Source: an uncultured Geobacter sp.
Lineage (GTDB): Bacteria; Desulfobacterota; Desulfuromonadia; Geobacterales; CAIOGM01
Length of the DNA: 64,000 bases
NCBI GenBank assembly: GCA_903902855.1
Contig: CAIUWK010000063.1
Coordinates: 23,567 to 87,566, forward strand
Direction of reading: 5' to 3'
Positions 36,107 through 45,599 of this stretch are shown here, piece by piece. The notes beneath the pieces were generated by a model. That model was not told where the DNA came from, did not search any database, and worked only from the letters and a program-made list of their open reading frames with translations. The position numbers and the translations under genes were made by a program. The number at the start of each line of letters is the position of its first letter. The stretch's first letter is position 1.

Positions 36107-36120
36107 TCTGAGGTGACGAC

Positions 36121-36423
36121 ATGTTATCCCTGCATCATTACCTGATCCTGAGCGGCATCCTCTTCTCCATCGGCGCCATGGGCGTCCTCATCCGGAGAAA
36201 CGCCATTGTTATCTTCATGTGCGTGGAGCTGATGCTCAATGCGGTCAATCTGACCTTCATCGCCTTTTCCCGGTATCTGGGAAATATCGACGGACAGATC
36301 TTCGTCTTCTTCGTCATGACCGTGGCCGCCGCCGAGGCTGCCGTGGGTCTTGCGTTGATGATCGCCTTCTACAAGAATCGCGAATCCATCGACGTGGAAG
36401 ATATCAACCTCATGAAGCTCTGA
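36121..36423 (+). CDS. nuoK: NADH-quinone oxidoreductase subunit K
   Basis: 100 residues, three membrane helices. Homologous to MrpC antiporter subunits. The conserved membrane glutamates appear in [13 protein letters not shown] and [12 protein letters not shown]. Confidence 0.95.
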   Translation: MLSLHHYLILSGILFSIGAMGVLIRRNAIVIFMCVELMLNAVNLTFIAFSRYLGNIDGQIFVFFVMTVAAAEAAVGLALMIAFYKNRESIDVEDINLMKL

Positions 36424-36469
36424 CCGATGTCGGGCATTCGAACCGCACTACACATTCAAGGAGTCCGGA

Positions 36470-38476
36470 ATGTTTGACAATGTATGGCTCATTCCCCTGT
36501 TTCCCCTGATCGGCTTCCTGATCAACGGTTTCCTCGGCAAGAAGATCAAAAACGAGGCGATCATCGGCGGCATCGGTACTTTGGCGATCTTCGGCTCGTT
36601 CCTGGTCTCCTGCGGGATTCTCATCGAGATGATTTCCCGGGGACCGGAGAACCGGGTTTTTGAGAAGGTGCTCTTCCCCTGGATTCATGCGGGGAACTTC
36701 AAGGCCGACATGGCCTTCCTTCTGGATCCGCTCTCAGTGGTCATGATCATGGTGGTCACCGGTGTCGGCTCCCTGATCCATCTCTACTCCATCGGGTACA
36801 TGCATGGTGAAGAGGGGTTTTACCGCTTCTTTGCCTATCTGAATCTCTTCTGCATGTCCATGCTCCTTCTTGTCCTGGGGAACAACATGCTGGTCATGTT
36901 CATCGGGTGGGAAGGGGTCGGGCTCTGTTCCTATCTCCTCATCGGTTACTACTTCCATAAGAAGTCCGCCGGTGATGCCGCCAAGAAAGCCTTTGTCATG
37001 AACCGGGTTGGGGACTTCGGTTTCCTGGTGGGTCTCTTCACCCTTTACTGGTGGCTGGGCGATAACGCCAATGTCTGGACCATCAACTTCATGGAGATCA
37101 AGAAGGCTGCGCATCTCCTCCCCTACGGCGGTGTGGTCACCGTGGCGACCCTCTGTTTCTTCGTGGGGGCCACCGGCAAGTCGGCTCAGATTCCTCTCTT
37201 CACCTGGCTTCCCGACGCCATGGAGGGTCCCACCCCGGTCTCCGCCCTCATCCATGCTGCCACCATGGTCACCGCCGGTGTCTACATGATCGGCCGGATG
37301 AGTTTCGTCTTCATCAAGTCTCCCGATACCATGATGGTCATCGCCGTGGTGGGGGCTGCCACCGCAATCTTCGCCGCCACCATCGGCACCGCACAGAATG
37401 ACATCAAACGGGTTCTCGCCTACTCCACCGTCTCACAGCTGGGTTTCATGTTCCTGGCCATGGGTACCGGAGCATTTGCCGCCGGGATCTTTCACCTCAT
37501 GACCCATGCCTTCTTCAAGGCCTGTCTCTTCCTCGGTTCCGGTTCCGTCATTCACGCCATGCACTACGCGCTGCACCATGCGCATTCCCACGATGACGCC
37601 CAGGACATGCGGAACATGGGGGGCTTAAGAAAGTCCATGCCCATAACCTTCATCACCTTCCTGGTCTCCACCATAGCTATCTCGGGTATTCCCGGTTTCT
37701 CCGGCTTCTTCTCCAAGGATGAGATCCTCTGGCAGGCATTTTCCAATCCCTACCATGGCGGCCTCAACATCGTGCTCTGGGGAATCGGCGCCGTAGCCGC
37801 CTGCTTCACCGCTTTTTACATGTTCCGTCTCGTTTTCATGACCTTCTACGGCGAGAGCCGGATCAACCCCAAGGCCAAGAGTCATCTCCACGAGTCTCCC
37901 CTGGTCATAACCATCCCTCTCATGGTACTCGGTTTTCTGGCCGCAGTCGGTGGGTATATCGGTCTCCCCAAACTCGTCGGTGATCTCTTCGGTGGCATTC
38001 CCAACTACTTCGAGCAGTGGCTGGAGCCGGTCTTCGAACAGGCACAGGAGTATGGCCATCACTACGCCCAGAGCGGTGGGCACCATAACGTCGCCCTGGA
38101 ATGGGGACTCATGGGAGCATCTGTGGTCATCGCCCTCGTGGGGATCACTATCGCCTTCACCATGTACGTCAAGAACACCGAACTCCCCGGCAAGTTCACC
38201 TCAACCTTTCCGGCGCTGCACCGTGCGGTGTATAACAAGTGGTATATCGATGAGCTCTATGATTTCCTCTTCGTCAACCCCTGCAAGGCCTTCGGCAATT
38301 TTCTCTGGAAGGGTTTTGACGTGCTGGTGGTGGACGGGATCGTTAACGGCGTAGCCGCCGTCGTCAAGGGGTGGAGCAGCGCTTTCCGCTATACGGAGAC
38401 CGGCTATGTTCATAACTACGCCTTCGTCATGGCAGCCGGTACCGTCGCCATCCTGGGTTACTACATCTTCCGCTGA
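36470..38476 (+). CDS. nuoL: NADH-quinone oxidoreductase subunit L
   Basis: 668 residues, the distal antiporter-like proton pump with the long lateral C-terminal helix. Signatures include GWEGVGLCSYLLIGYYF, LPDAMEGPTPVSALIHAATMVTAG and the conserved membrane Lys/Glu residues. AAGGAG precedes the ATG. Confidence 0.97.
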   Translation: MFDNVWLIPLFPLIGFLINGFLGKKIKNEAIIGGIGTLAIFGSFLVSCGILIEMISRGPENRVFEKVLFPWIHAGNFKADMAFLLDPLSVVMIMVVTGVGSLIHLYSIGYMHGEEGFYRFFAYLNLFCMSMLLLVLGNNMLVMFIGWEGVGLCSYLLIGYYFHKKSAGDAAKKAFVMNRVGDFGFLVGLFTLYWWLGDNANVWTINFMEIKKAAHLLPYGGVVTVATLCFFVGATGKSAQIPLFTWLPDAMEGPTPVSALIHAATMVTAGVYMIGRMSFVFIKSPDTMMVIAVVGAATAIFAATIGTAQNDIKRVLAYSTVSQLGFMFLAMGTGAFAAGIFHLMTHAFFKACLFLGSGSVIHAMHYALHHAHSHDDAQDMRNMGGLRKSMPITFITFLVSTIAISGIPGFSGFFSKDEILWQAFSNPYHGGLNIVLWGIGAVAACFTAFYMFRLVFMTFYGESRINPKAKSHLHESPLVITIPLMVLGFLAAVGGYIGLPKLVGDLFGGIPNYFEQWLEPVFEQAQEYGHHYAQSGGHHNVALEWGLMGASVVIALVGITIAFTMYVKNTELPGKFTSTFPALHRAVYNKWYIDELYDFLFVNPCKAFGNFLWKGFDVLVVDGIVNGVAAVVKGWSSAFRYTETGYVHNYAFVMAAGTVAILGYYIFR

Positions 38477-38518
38477 TAACATCCCTCCCGGGTTTTTGAA
38501 GACAAAGGAGCAGATTCG

Positions 38519-40156
38519 ATGGATTACATTCTCAGCCTGATAACCTTCATCCCGTTGGCCGGTGTGCTTCTGCTGCTGGTAATGCCGCGGAACAATGCGA
38601 TGCTGAGGGGGGTGGCTCTCGGCGTATCTCTCGTCACCTTCATCGTCTCCATTGGGCTCATCTGCGAGTTCAAGACCATCGCGGATTACCAGTTCGTTGA
38701 GAACATCCCCTGGATCAAGGCGGGATCGTTCCAGATGAACTACCATGTGGGTATCGACGGCATCAGCCTCTGGCTGGTCATTCTGACCACCTTCATCATG
38801 CCCATCGCCATCCTCTCCACCTGGACCGCCGTGGAAGAGAAGGTCAAGGAGTACATGATCTGTCTCCTGCTCCTGCAGGTAGGGATGCTGGGCGCTTTCA
38901 TCAGCCTTGACCTCTTCCTCTTCTACATCTTCTGGGAGTTGATGCTGATCCCCATGTACTTCATCATCGGGATCTGGGGCGGCAAGAATCGCGTCTATGC
39001 GGCGGTGAAGTTTTTCATCTACACCATGGTCGGCTCGCTCCTCATGCTGGTAGCGATCATGTACGTCTACTTCAAAGCAGGGGCAGGCGACTTCGATATC
39101 ACCCGCTTCTACAGCATCGGTCTTGATCCTGCGACCCAGACCTGGCTCTTCCTTGCCTTTGCTCTGGCCTTCGCCATCAAGGTACCCATGTTTCCGCTCC
39201 ACACCTGGTTACCCGATGCACATACCGAGGCTCCCACCGCCGGTTCCGTGATCCTGGCCGCCGTGCTGTTGAAGATGGGAACCTACGGCTTCGTCCGTTT
39301 CGCCATACCGCTCTTCCCCGACGCAACTGCCCGGTTCACCCCGCTCATCGCTACCCTGTCGGTCATCGGGATCGTCTACGCCTCTCTGGTAGCCATGATG
39401 CAGGAAGATGTGAAGAAGCTGGTCGCCTACTCGTCGGTGGCGCATCTGGGCTTTGTCATGATCGGTGTTTTCGCCCTTAATCAACAGGGGATTGCCGGTG
39501 GGATGCTGCAGATGATCAATCATGGTATCTCCACTGGAGCGCTCTTCCTTATCGTCGGCTTCATCTATGAAAGGCGCCATACTCGGCTTATCACCGATTT
39601 CGGCGGACTCTCAAAGCAGATGCCGATCTTTGCTACCATCTTCATGATAGTCACCTTCTCGTCCATCGGTCTCCCCGGTACCAACGGGTTTGTCGGCGAA
39701 TTCCTGGTGCTTTTGGGTGGGTTCGAGAGTAAGCTGCGGGTCTGGACGATCATTGCCAGCAGCGGCGTCATCCTCTCCGCCGTGTACATGCTTTGGATGT
39801 TCCAGAGGGTGATGTTCGGTGAACTCTCCAACCCGAAGAATCAGCTGCTAAAAGACCTGAATGTACGTGAAATCGTCATAATGGTGCCGCTCATCGTCAT
39901 GATCTTCGTCATGGGTATCTATCCGAAACCGTTCATCGACAGGATGATACCGAGTATCGACAAGCTGATTATCCAGGCCAAAAAAACTCAGGTTGCCCAA
40001 CTTGTCGTGCCGGCGTCAGTCATCGATAACGCTGCCGCGGTGGTTGCGTCACCCTCTGCGGAACATGCCGTCCCCGCGGCTGGTACAGCAAGCCCCGACA
40101 TGCCCGACGGCCATTCGATACTACCTGCGGGGCACCCTGCCGGGGAATCGAAGTAG
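38519..40156 (+). CDS. nuoM: NADH-quinone oxidoreductase subunit M
   Basis: 545 residues, antiporter-like membrane pump. Signatures: FWELMLIPMYFIIGIWGG, LPDAHTEAPTAGSVILAAVLLKMGTYG in part, and SSIGLPGTNGFVGEF. A C-terminal tail of about 40 residues rich in Ala, Pro and His follows the last helix and is unusual in length for the family. AAGGAG precedes the start. Confidence 0.96.
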   Translation: MDYILSLITFIPLAGVLLLLVMPRNNAMLRGVALGVSLVTFIVSIGLICEFKTIADYQFVENIPWIKAGSFQMNYHVGIDGISLWLVILTTFIMPIAILSTWTAVEEKVKEYMICLLLLQVGMLGAFISLDLFLFYIFWELMLIPMYFIIGIWGGKNRVYAAVKFFIYTMVGSLLMLVAIMYVYFKAGAGDFDITRFYSIGLDPATQTWLFLAFALAFAIKVPMFPLHTWLPDAHTEAPTAGSVILAAVLLKMGTYGFVRFAIPLFPDATARFTPLIATLSVIGIVYASLVAMMQEDVKKLVAYSSVAHLGFVMIGVFALNQQGIAGGMLQMINHGISTGALFLIVGFIYERRHTRLITDFGGLSKQMPIFATIFMIVTFSSIGLPGTNGFVGEFLVLLGGFESKLRVWTIIASSGVILSAVYMLWMFQRVMFGELSNPKNQLLKDLNVREIVIMVPLIVMIFVMGIYPKPFIDRMIPSIDKLIIQAKKTQVAQLVVPASVIDNAAAVVASPSAEHAVPAAGTASPDMPDGHSILPAGHPAGESK

Positions 40157-40197
40157 CCGGAGAATAGAGTCTGATACCGTTACTGGAGGAATGATAG

Positions 40198-41646
40198 ATG
40201 GAACTTGCACTTCCGCAACTGAACTTTATGACCATCATGCCCGAGATCGTGCTCTCAGTGGTCGCCATGGCGCTGCTTCTTGTCAACGTCCTGGTGAAGA
40301 GCGAGGAAAAGGCATATCTTGGGTATCTCAGCCTGGCAGGACTTGTCGGAGCTCTCTTCACGGTTCCCTGGGGAGAGAAGATCAGCGGCTTCGGAGAGAT
40401 GGTCATCCAGGACAACTTCTCCTCGTTTTTTACGGTGATCTTCATCCTCTGCGCGGTCATGACCATCCTGATCAGCGACGGTTATTTCAAAAAAGAGGGG
40501 TGTAACCACGGCGAGTTGTACCCCCTCATCCTCTTTGCCACGGTGGGGATGATGTTCATGGCCAAGGCTACGGACCTGATGACGGTCTTCCTCGGTCTGG
40601 AAGTCCTCTCCGTTGCCCTCTACGTCCTGGCCGGTTTCAATCGGGACAATATCAAATCCAACGAGGCCGGACTGAAGTATTTCCTCCTGGGCTGCTTCTC
40701 CACCGGTTTTCTTCTCTACGGAATGGCACTGATCTACGGCGCCACCGGGACCACGAAGATCGTCCGTATCGCTGCCATGGCTTCGGGAAACGGTGCGGTG
40801 GCCAATAATATGATGTTCCTGGTGGGGATGCTCCTCATGGCCACCGGCTTCTCCTTCAAGATTGCCGCGGCTCCCTTTCACATGTGGACCCCGGATGTCT
40901 ACGAGGGGGCTCCGACTCCCATCACTGCCTTCATGTCCGCCGGTCCCAAGGCTGCCGGTTTTGCCGCCTTTCTTCGGGTCTTCATCATCGCTCTCCCCAC
41001 ACTCACCGTGCAGTGGTCTGATCTTCTCTGGATACTTGCCGTCCTTACCATGACCACCGGAAATATCATTGCCCTTTCACAAGACAACATCAAGCGGATG
41101 CTGGCGTACTCATCCATCGCCCATGCCGGTTATGCTCTGGTTGGTTTTACCGCGCACAATGCCTCCGGTGTCAGCGGCATCCTCTTCTATCTTCTCTCCT
41201 ATACTTTCATGAACATCGGCGCCTTCGCCATCATCGTCATCATCGGCAAGAAGGGAGAAGCCAACAACAATGTTCAAGACTACGCCGGTTTAGGCGTGAA
41301 ACGCCCGGTACTGGCCCTCTGTCTCTCGATTTTTCTCTTCTCCCTGGCTGGAATTCCCCCCACGGCCGGTTTTATCGGGAAGTTTTATCTCTTCGCCGGT
41401 GCCGTACAGGAAGGTTATATCTGGCTGGCCATTATCGGTGTTCTTAATAGCGCCGCATCGGTTTACTACTATCTGCGGGTCATGGTCTTCATGTATATGA
41501 AGAACCCCGAGGAAGATTTTAGCTGGGTCAAACTTACGCCGGCGGTCATGCTCTGCATTCTCATCGCTGTTGCCGGTGTCCTTATTCCCGGTATCATCCC
41601 GAACTCCGTGCTGAATCTGGCTGCTATTTCTCTCCCTCTGCCGTAG
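40198..41646 (+). CDS. nuoN: NADH-quinone oxidoreductase subunit N
   Basis: 482 residues, third antiporter-like subunit and last gene of the operon. Family segments include MFMAKATDLMTVFLGLEVLSVALY, FHMWTPDVYEGAPTPITAFMS and SLAGIPPTAGFIGKFYLF. A strong terminator lies 43 bases after the stop. Confidence 0.96.
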   Translation: MELALPQLNFMTIMPEIVLSVVAMALLLVNVLVKSEEKAYLGYLSLAGLVGALFTVPWGEKISGFGEMVIQDNFSSFFTVIFILCAVMTILISDGYFKKEGCNHGELYPLILFATVGMMFMAKATDLMTVFLGLEVLSVALYVLAGFNRDNIKSNEAGLKYFLLGCFSTGFLLYGMALIYGATGTTKIVRIAAMASGNGAVANNMMFLVGMLLMATGFSFKIAAAPFHMWTPDVYEGAPTPITAFMSAGPKAAGFAAFLRVFIIALPTLTVQWSDLLWILAVLTMTTGNIIALSQDNIKRMLAYSSIAHAGYALVGFTAHNASGVSGILFYLLSYTFMNIGAFAIIVIIGKKGEANNNVQDYAGLGVKRPVLALCLSIFLFSLAGIPPTAGFIGKFYLFAGAVQEGYIWLAIIGVLNSAASVYYYLRVMVFMYMKNPEEDFSWVKLTPAVMLCILIAVAGVLIPGIIPNSVLNLAAISLPLP

Positions 41647-41688
41647 GGGAAGTCCACGCGGAATTATAGTCTGAGCAGCTACGTCATC

Positions 41689-41723
41689 AAACAACAAAAC
41701 CCGCATCGCGGGTTTTGTTGTTT
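41689..41723 (+). terminator. Terminator of the nuo operon
   Basis: A perfect 16-base stem (41689-41704 with 41708-41723) around a three-base loop ATC; the core is CCCGC-ATC-GCGGG followed by TTTTGTTGTTT. A-rich on the left, so it could act in both directions. Confidence 0.85.
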
Positions 41724-41757
41724 GACTGCTCTGTGCCATCTTACTCTGGAGGCGCTC

Positions 41758-42306
41758 ATGAACAGAGTCCATTTTGCCGTAACGGTTATCAGCAAGGACC
41801 GCCCGGGGATCGTGGCCGATACGGCCGAAGTTCTCTTCCGTCTCGGTTGCAACGTGGAGGATTCCAGTTGCACCATGCTGGGGGGAGATTTCGCCATGAT
41901 ACTGACGATCTCTCACCTGAAGCCTTTCGTGAAATCAAGACTTGTGGAAGAGTTCAAGCGGCTCCATGACGAGAAGGGGCTCGTGGCACACGTCAGGAGC
42001 CTGGCCGATGACGAGCTCAATCGTCCCGCACCTGTTGGTGAGCTCTGTCTCGTCTCGGTATACGGCGCAGATCGTCCGGGTATCGTCTATCGTGTCACAC
42101 GGGAGCTGGCGGATCGTCTGATCACCATCTCCGATCTGAATACCAGGCTTATCGGGACAGAAGAGGAGCCGGTATATGTCATGATGCTGGAGGCGTACCT
42201 TCCTGATGGGAGTACCATTGACGATCTGGAACAGTTGCTGGCGGGGCTTCGTGAGGAGCTGCATGTGGAGATCGGGGTGCGAGTCATAACCCCCGTGGCG
42301 CTCTGA
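41758..42306 (+). CDS. ACT-domain protein (GcvR-like regulator)
   Basis: 182 residues with two ACT domains: FAVTVISKDRPGIVADTAEVLF at the N-terminus and LVSVYGADRPGIVYRVTREL from about residue 98. Two-ACT proteins of this kind resemble the glycine cleavage repressor GcvR and probably sense an amino acid. No DNA-binding domain is seen, so regulation would be by protein contact. ATG 41758 has TGGAGG upstream. It is three bases from def2 and so co-transcribed with it. Confidence 0.82.
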   Translation: MNRVHFAVTVISKDRPGIVADTAEVLFRLGCNVEDSSCTMLGGDFAMILTISHLKPFVKSRLVEEFKRLHDEKGLVAHVRSLADDELNRPAPVGELCLVSVYGADRPGIVYRVTRELADRLITISDLNTRLIGTEEEPVYVMMLEAYLPDGSTIDDLEQLLAGLREELHVEIGVRVITPVAL

Positions 42307-42309
42307 CCC

Positions 42310-42816
42310 ATGTCCATTCGTCCGATACTCCGTTATCCTCACCCGCTGTTGAAAAAAATCTGCAGGCCGGTGGAGCGCATTGACTCGGAAATCTTGACGC
42401 TTATCGCGGATCTGATAGATACCATGCGGGAAGGACCCGGCTCTGTCGGGGTCGCCGCGTCGCAGGTGGGGGTGACGCTTCGGCTTTGCGTTGTGGATGT
42501 TTCCCAAAGTAAATTGGGGAAGGAGTGCAACCACGGATTGCTCGTGCTCATTAACCCGGAGGTGCTCTCCTCTGAAGGGGCAGCAACCATGCGTGAAGGG
42601 TGCATGAGCGTACCAGACTACACCGGTGATGTGGAACGCCCAACGAAGATCCTGCTGCGGTACACCGATGAAAAGGATACTCTGCGGCACGTAACGGCGG
42701 AAGGTTTTGAGGCGGTGGCCATTCAGCATGAAATGGACCACCTGGATGGTCTCCTCTTTCTCGACCGGATATCATCACTTAAGAGTGGCTTGTTCCGGAG
42801 AAAAAGCTATCGGTAA
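42310..42816 (+). CDS. def: Peptide deformylase (second, divergent paralogue)
   Basis: 168 residues. The three motifs are SVGVAASQ (in place of GxGLAAPQ), REGCMSVPDYTG and QHEMDHLDG. Metal ligands Cys, His, His and the catalytic Glu are kept. The altered first motif and the shortened ending set it apart from the def at 6834-7337; it may act on a subset of proteins or be an expression backup. It follows the ACT protein by three bases. Confidence 0.92.
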   Translation: MSIRPILRYPHPLLKKICRPVERIDSEILTLIADLIDTMREGPGSVGVAASQVGVTLRLCVVDVSQSKLGKECNHGLLVLINPEVLSSEGAATMREGCMSVPDYTGDVERPTKILLRYTDEKDTLRHVTAEGFEAVAIQHEMDHLDGLLFLDRISSLKSGLFRRKSYR

Positions 42817-42840
42817 CGATGAAGTACCTGCGCAGTTGAA

Positions 42841-43287
42841 CTACTTTCCGCAGCGCAGAAGTTTCGGGCCGTCTGTAAACAGTACCTCCATTTTGGTCCC
42901 CGTCACCATCGTCACAATTCCGACGGCGAAAATAGGATGTCTGACCATCTCATCCTTCTTGAATTTGCCGGCCATGTCGTACTCTTTAGCTAGGGAGGAA
43001 TCTTTCCCCTCCAGGAATGCTTCCCACTGCTCCCGGTAACGTGGAGTCGTATCTTTCTTTGCCGCAGCGGGAGATGAACTGCGTACTCCTGTAGCGGTCG
43101 GGCGGCGGACGGTAGGGCTCTTCACTTCCTTGGGGGGATGATAGTTGTGCTCACTGCCGCAGGTATTGCACTTAACCCGTGCGACTCGGCCATCCACCAG
43201 CGCTACTATGGTGTGATTGGTAAGGACGCGGCATCGGGTGCATTGGGAGTCAAGAATATCTCCTGCTGATTTTGTTCTTACGCTCAT
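42841..43287 (-). CDS. Zinc-ribbon protein with Tudor/DUF3553-like C-terminus, function unknown
   Basis: 148 residues. The N-terminus has paired CxxC motifs (CTRC near residue 16 and CNTCG near 41), a likely zinc ribbon. A Ser/Thr/Lys-rich linker follows. The C-terminus GKFKKDEMVRHPIFAVGIVTMVTGTKMEVLFTDG in part resembles the small beta-barrel at the end of PcrA-like helicases and CarD-like proteins, which bind RNA polymerase. A nucleic-acid or RNA-polymerase-associated role is a guess. It converges on def2, ending 24 bases from it. Confidence 0.75.
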   Translation of the reverse strand: MSVRTKSAGDILDSQCTRCRVLTNHTIVALVDGRVARVKCNTCGSEHNYHPPKEVKSPTVRRPTATGVRSSSPAAAKKDTTPRYREQWEAFLEGKDSSLAKEYDMAGKFKKDEMVRHPIFAVGIVTMVTGTKMEVLFTDGPKLLRCGK

Positions 43288-43661
43288 GGTATAAGACCTT
43301 TCCGGGCTGTCTGCTGAAAGAGAAGGCCACGGGGTCTCCGTGGCCGTGCAGTAGTGAACTCTTTATATCACGGTTGTGACGGTACGACAAGTAGACACCC
43401 CGCTGGATCTGATCTTTTGCAGTCTATGCGGGTATCATTCCATTCCTATGTTCATCCGAATATGCCACAGTCATCACACTGTCGGATTTCTTTACAGTCG
43501 ACTCACATCATGTGACGGGATACTTTACACTCTCCGTGAACAAGCGTGCATAAATGGTGGAATAGGTGGCCAGAAAGCTTCAAAATAGTGGCATGCAATT
43601 TGCAGTGAAGCACTGACTAGAAATTAAGCTGTACAACATAAACAGAATTAGGAGGTATAGA
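43288..43661. other. Intergenic region ahead of the PEP-CTERM gene
   Basis: 374 bases without a credible gene. It contains a hairpin GGCCACGG/CCGTGGCC (43325-43345) without a T-run, a sigma-54 promoter at 43589-43604, and an AGGAGG ribosome binding site just before 43662. No c-di-GMP riboswitch signature was found. Confidence 0.5.
43589..43604 (+). promoter_or_regulatory. Sigma-54 (-24/-12) promoter of the PEP-CTERM gene
   Basis: TGGCATGCAATTTGCA has GG and GC dinucleotides exactly 12 bases apart and matches the TGGCAC-N5-TTGCA consensus at all but one base. It lies 57 bases before the start codon. PEP-CTERM genes in other bacteria are under RpoN with PrsK/PrsR, as I recall. Confidence 0.7.
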
Positions 43662-44462
43662 ATGAAGTATTACCATACGATGGCAGCTCTGATTGCAGGA
43701 CTCCTTTTATTCTCTTCCCACTCTTTTGCTACGACACTCGTCTCCGAGAACTTCAACAGCGTCACGGGGATCGGTACGACTCAGCGAACGGTGCAGTCCA
43801 TCCTTGCCACATCGGCGTATGAGTTGGCGCCGGGTACGACATGGTCGGTAACCACTCCGGCCACTGCAGCAGCGGTAAACGTACGACACACCACTAACAG
43901 GATTAACGCAACGGCTACGGATGTGGAGAATTTTTATAAGGCGTTTACACCGATCGACGCTTTGAATAATTTTCTCGTGCTGGGTGATGACTCCTCAGGT
44001 CTTAATAACGAGGCTCTGGGTGGTATATCCCATTATACCATCCCGTTCTTTAATCCGGTTCTAGGGGGCAATCTTGATATCAGCTTTAATTATGCCTTTA
44101 ACGGCTGGGATAACGCAACGGGCGGACATAACAGTTTTAGAGTATACCTTTCAGACGGTACGACGTTTATAAATCTGATAGATTTTTTCTCCACTCCTGG
44201 TACCGGTAAAACAGTCACTCCCAGGGGGAGCAATTATGCTGCGGGTCCCTATGAGCATCTCGTGTACACGACTCTGCTGAACAGCCGGAATCTCACCCTC
44301 AACTTCGAACTGAACGAGGGTGCTTCGCTCGGCAATTTGGCGAAAAATGCGGCTGCAGGTATCGATAATATCACCATTGACTCCGTTCCCGAGCCCTCAA
44401 CCTTCATCCTGTTGGGCGCCGGTCTTGGCGGTCTGGCCCTCCTTCGCCGGCGTCGTCGCTGA
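43662..44462 (+). CDS. PEP-CTERM sorting domain protein (exosortase substrate)
   Basis: 266 residues. A signal peptide ends near SFA (about residue 23). The body has no recognised domain and is rich in Asn, Thr and Gly. The C-terminus is a textbook PEP-CTERM tail: VPEPS at 242-246, a hydrophobic segment FILLGAGLGGLALL and a run of arginines. Exosortase EpsH would cleave and anchor it at the surface, usually in step with exopolysaccharide export; no exosortase is in the window. AGGAGG precedes the start and a terminator follows. Composition is richer in AT than neighbours. Confidence 0.92.
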   Translation: MKYYHTMAALIAGLLLFSSHSFATTLVSENFNSVTGIGTTQRTVQSILATSAYELAPGTTWSVTTPATAAAVNVRHTTNRINATATDVENFYKAFTPIDALNNFLVLGDDSSGLNNEALGGISHYTIPFFNPVLGGNLDISFNYAFNGWDNATGGHNSFRVYLSDGTTFINLIDFFSTPGTGKTVTPRGSNYAAGPYEHLVYTTLLNSRNLTLNFELNEGASLGNLAKNAAAGIDNITIDSVPEPSTFILLGAGLGGLALLRRRRR

Positions 44463-44487
44463 GGAGAAAGCCGACGTATATATCATG

Positions 44488-44512
44488 AGGCGCCTGCAAA
44501 GGCGCCTTTTTT
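44488..44512 (+). terminator. Terminator of the PEP-CTERM gene
   Basis: AGGCGCC, a five-to-six-base loop, then AGGCGCCT and six T. It lies 25 bases after the stop. Confidence 0.85.
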
Positions 44513-44617
44513 GTTAGCATGAGAAAATATTGGCTTACATACCCTCTCAGGATGAGTCGCAATTTCCCTTGTTACAATGAAATCTGCCAATGGTTTGTCC
44601 TGCCTGCGAATTAATTC

Positions 44618-44645
44618 TTGATACTGATCAGGTTATCACTATAAT
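44618..44645 (+). promoter_or_regulatory. Strong sigma-70 promoter of the arginine operon
   Basis: TTGATA (44618-44623), 16-base spacer, TATAAT (44640-44645, full consensus). argB begins 75 bases downstream. No obvious ARG box was seen. Confidence 0.65.
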
Positions 44646-44720
44646 GACACTCTCTTTTCCCATGGCGTGCCGCCTGAATCTGCTTAGTCAGGCTGAAATC
44701 CCGGTAGATACGGAGTGGAA

Positions 44721-45599
44721 ATGCTGAAACTCATAGAGAAAGCCAACACCCTCATGGAGGCGCTGCCGTATATCCGGCGGTTTGCCGGCAAGACCATCGT
44801 CATCAAGTACGGCGGACATGCCATGGCCGATGAGGCGCTGAAGGAATCCTTTGCCCTGGACGTGATTCTTCTCAAATCATTGGGGATCAATACCGTCATC
44901 GTTCATGGCGGCGGTCCCCAGATAAATCAGACATTGAAAAGATACGGTATCGTCTCAAAATTCATCAAAGGGATGCGGGTAACCGACGCCGACACCATGG
45001 CGGTGGTGGAGATGGTCCTTGTGGGACAGGTGAACAAGGAAGTGGTCGGCTACCTCAATCAGCATGGTGGTCGTGCCGTGGGACTATCCGGCAAGGATGG
45101 GAATCTGCTCCTCTGCAAGAAGCTCCTGGAAGAGGTCGTCCATGAGGACGGTACCGTGGAGAAGATCGACCTGGGGTTCGTGGGTGACGTGGTCAAGGTC
45201 AACACCGACCTGATCCGTACCCTGGAGAACGGCAAGTATATCGCCGTCATAGCTCCTGTGGGGGTCGGTCCCGATGGGGAGTGCTATAACATTAACGCGG
45301 ACCTGGTTGCCGGTAGGGTCGCCGCTGCTCTCAACGCGGAGAAACTGATTTTACTCACCGATGTGGAGGGGGTCAAGGATAAGGATGGTAATCTCCTCTC
45401 CAGCCTCGCCGTCTCAGACCTCCATCGACTTATCGATGAGGAATCCATTACCGGCGGGATGATCCCCAAGGTTACCTGTTGCGCCGATGCTCTGGGTGAT
45501 GGAGTCAAGAAGGCTCACATTATCGACGGACGAGTCCGGCACGCCGTGCTTCTTGAGATGTTCACCGACGTGGGTGTCGGGACGGAGATACGAAAATGA
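44721..45599 (+). CDS. argB: Acetylglutamate kinase
   Basis: 292 residues. Phosphorylates N-acetylglutamate, the second step of arginine synthesis. The amino acid kinase fold shows [21 protein letters not shown] and GGMIPKV. The long N-terminal helix ([24 protein letters not shown] in part) is typical of arginine-inhibited hexameric forms, so feedback control by arginine is likely. ATG 44721 follows GGAG by five bases; a GTG at 44715 is less likely. Its stop overlaps the argD start (ATGA). Confidence 0.96.
   Translation: MLKLIEKANTLMEALPYIRRFAGKTIVIKYGGHAMADEALKESFALDVILLKSLGINTVIVHGGGPQINQTLKRYGIVSKFIKGMRVTDADTMAVVEMVLVGQVNKEVVGYLNQHGGRAVGLSGKDGNLLLCKKLLEEVVHEDGTVEKIDLGFVGDVVKVNTDLIRTLENGKYIAVIAPVGVGPDGECYNINADLVAGRVAAALNAEKLILLTDVEGVKDKDGNLLSSLAVSDLHRLIDEESITGGMIPKVTCCADALGDGVKKAHIIDGRVRHAVLLEMFTDVGVGTEIRK

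Noticed and set aside
43325..43345. Hairpin GGCCACGG/CCGTGGCC as a terminator
   Set aside because: No T-run on either strand and no gene ends close by.
43376..43588. A 70-codon plus-strand frame before the PEP-CTERM gene
   Set aside because: It ends right at the sigma-54 promoter, has no ribosome binding site and no conserved character.
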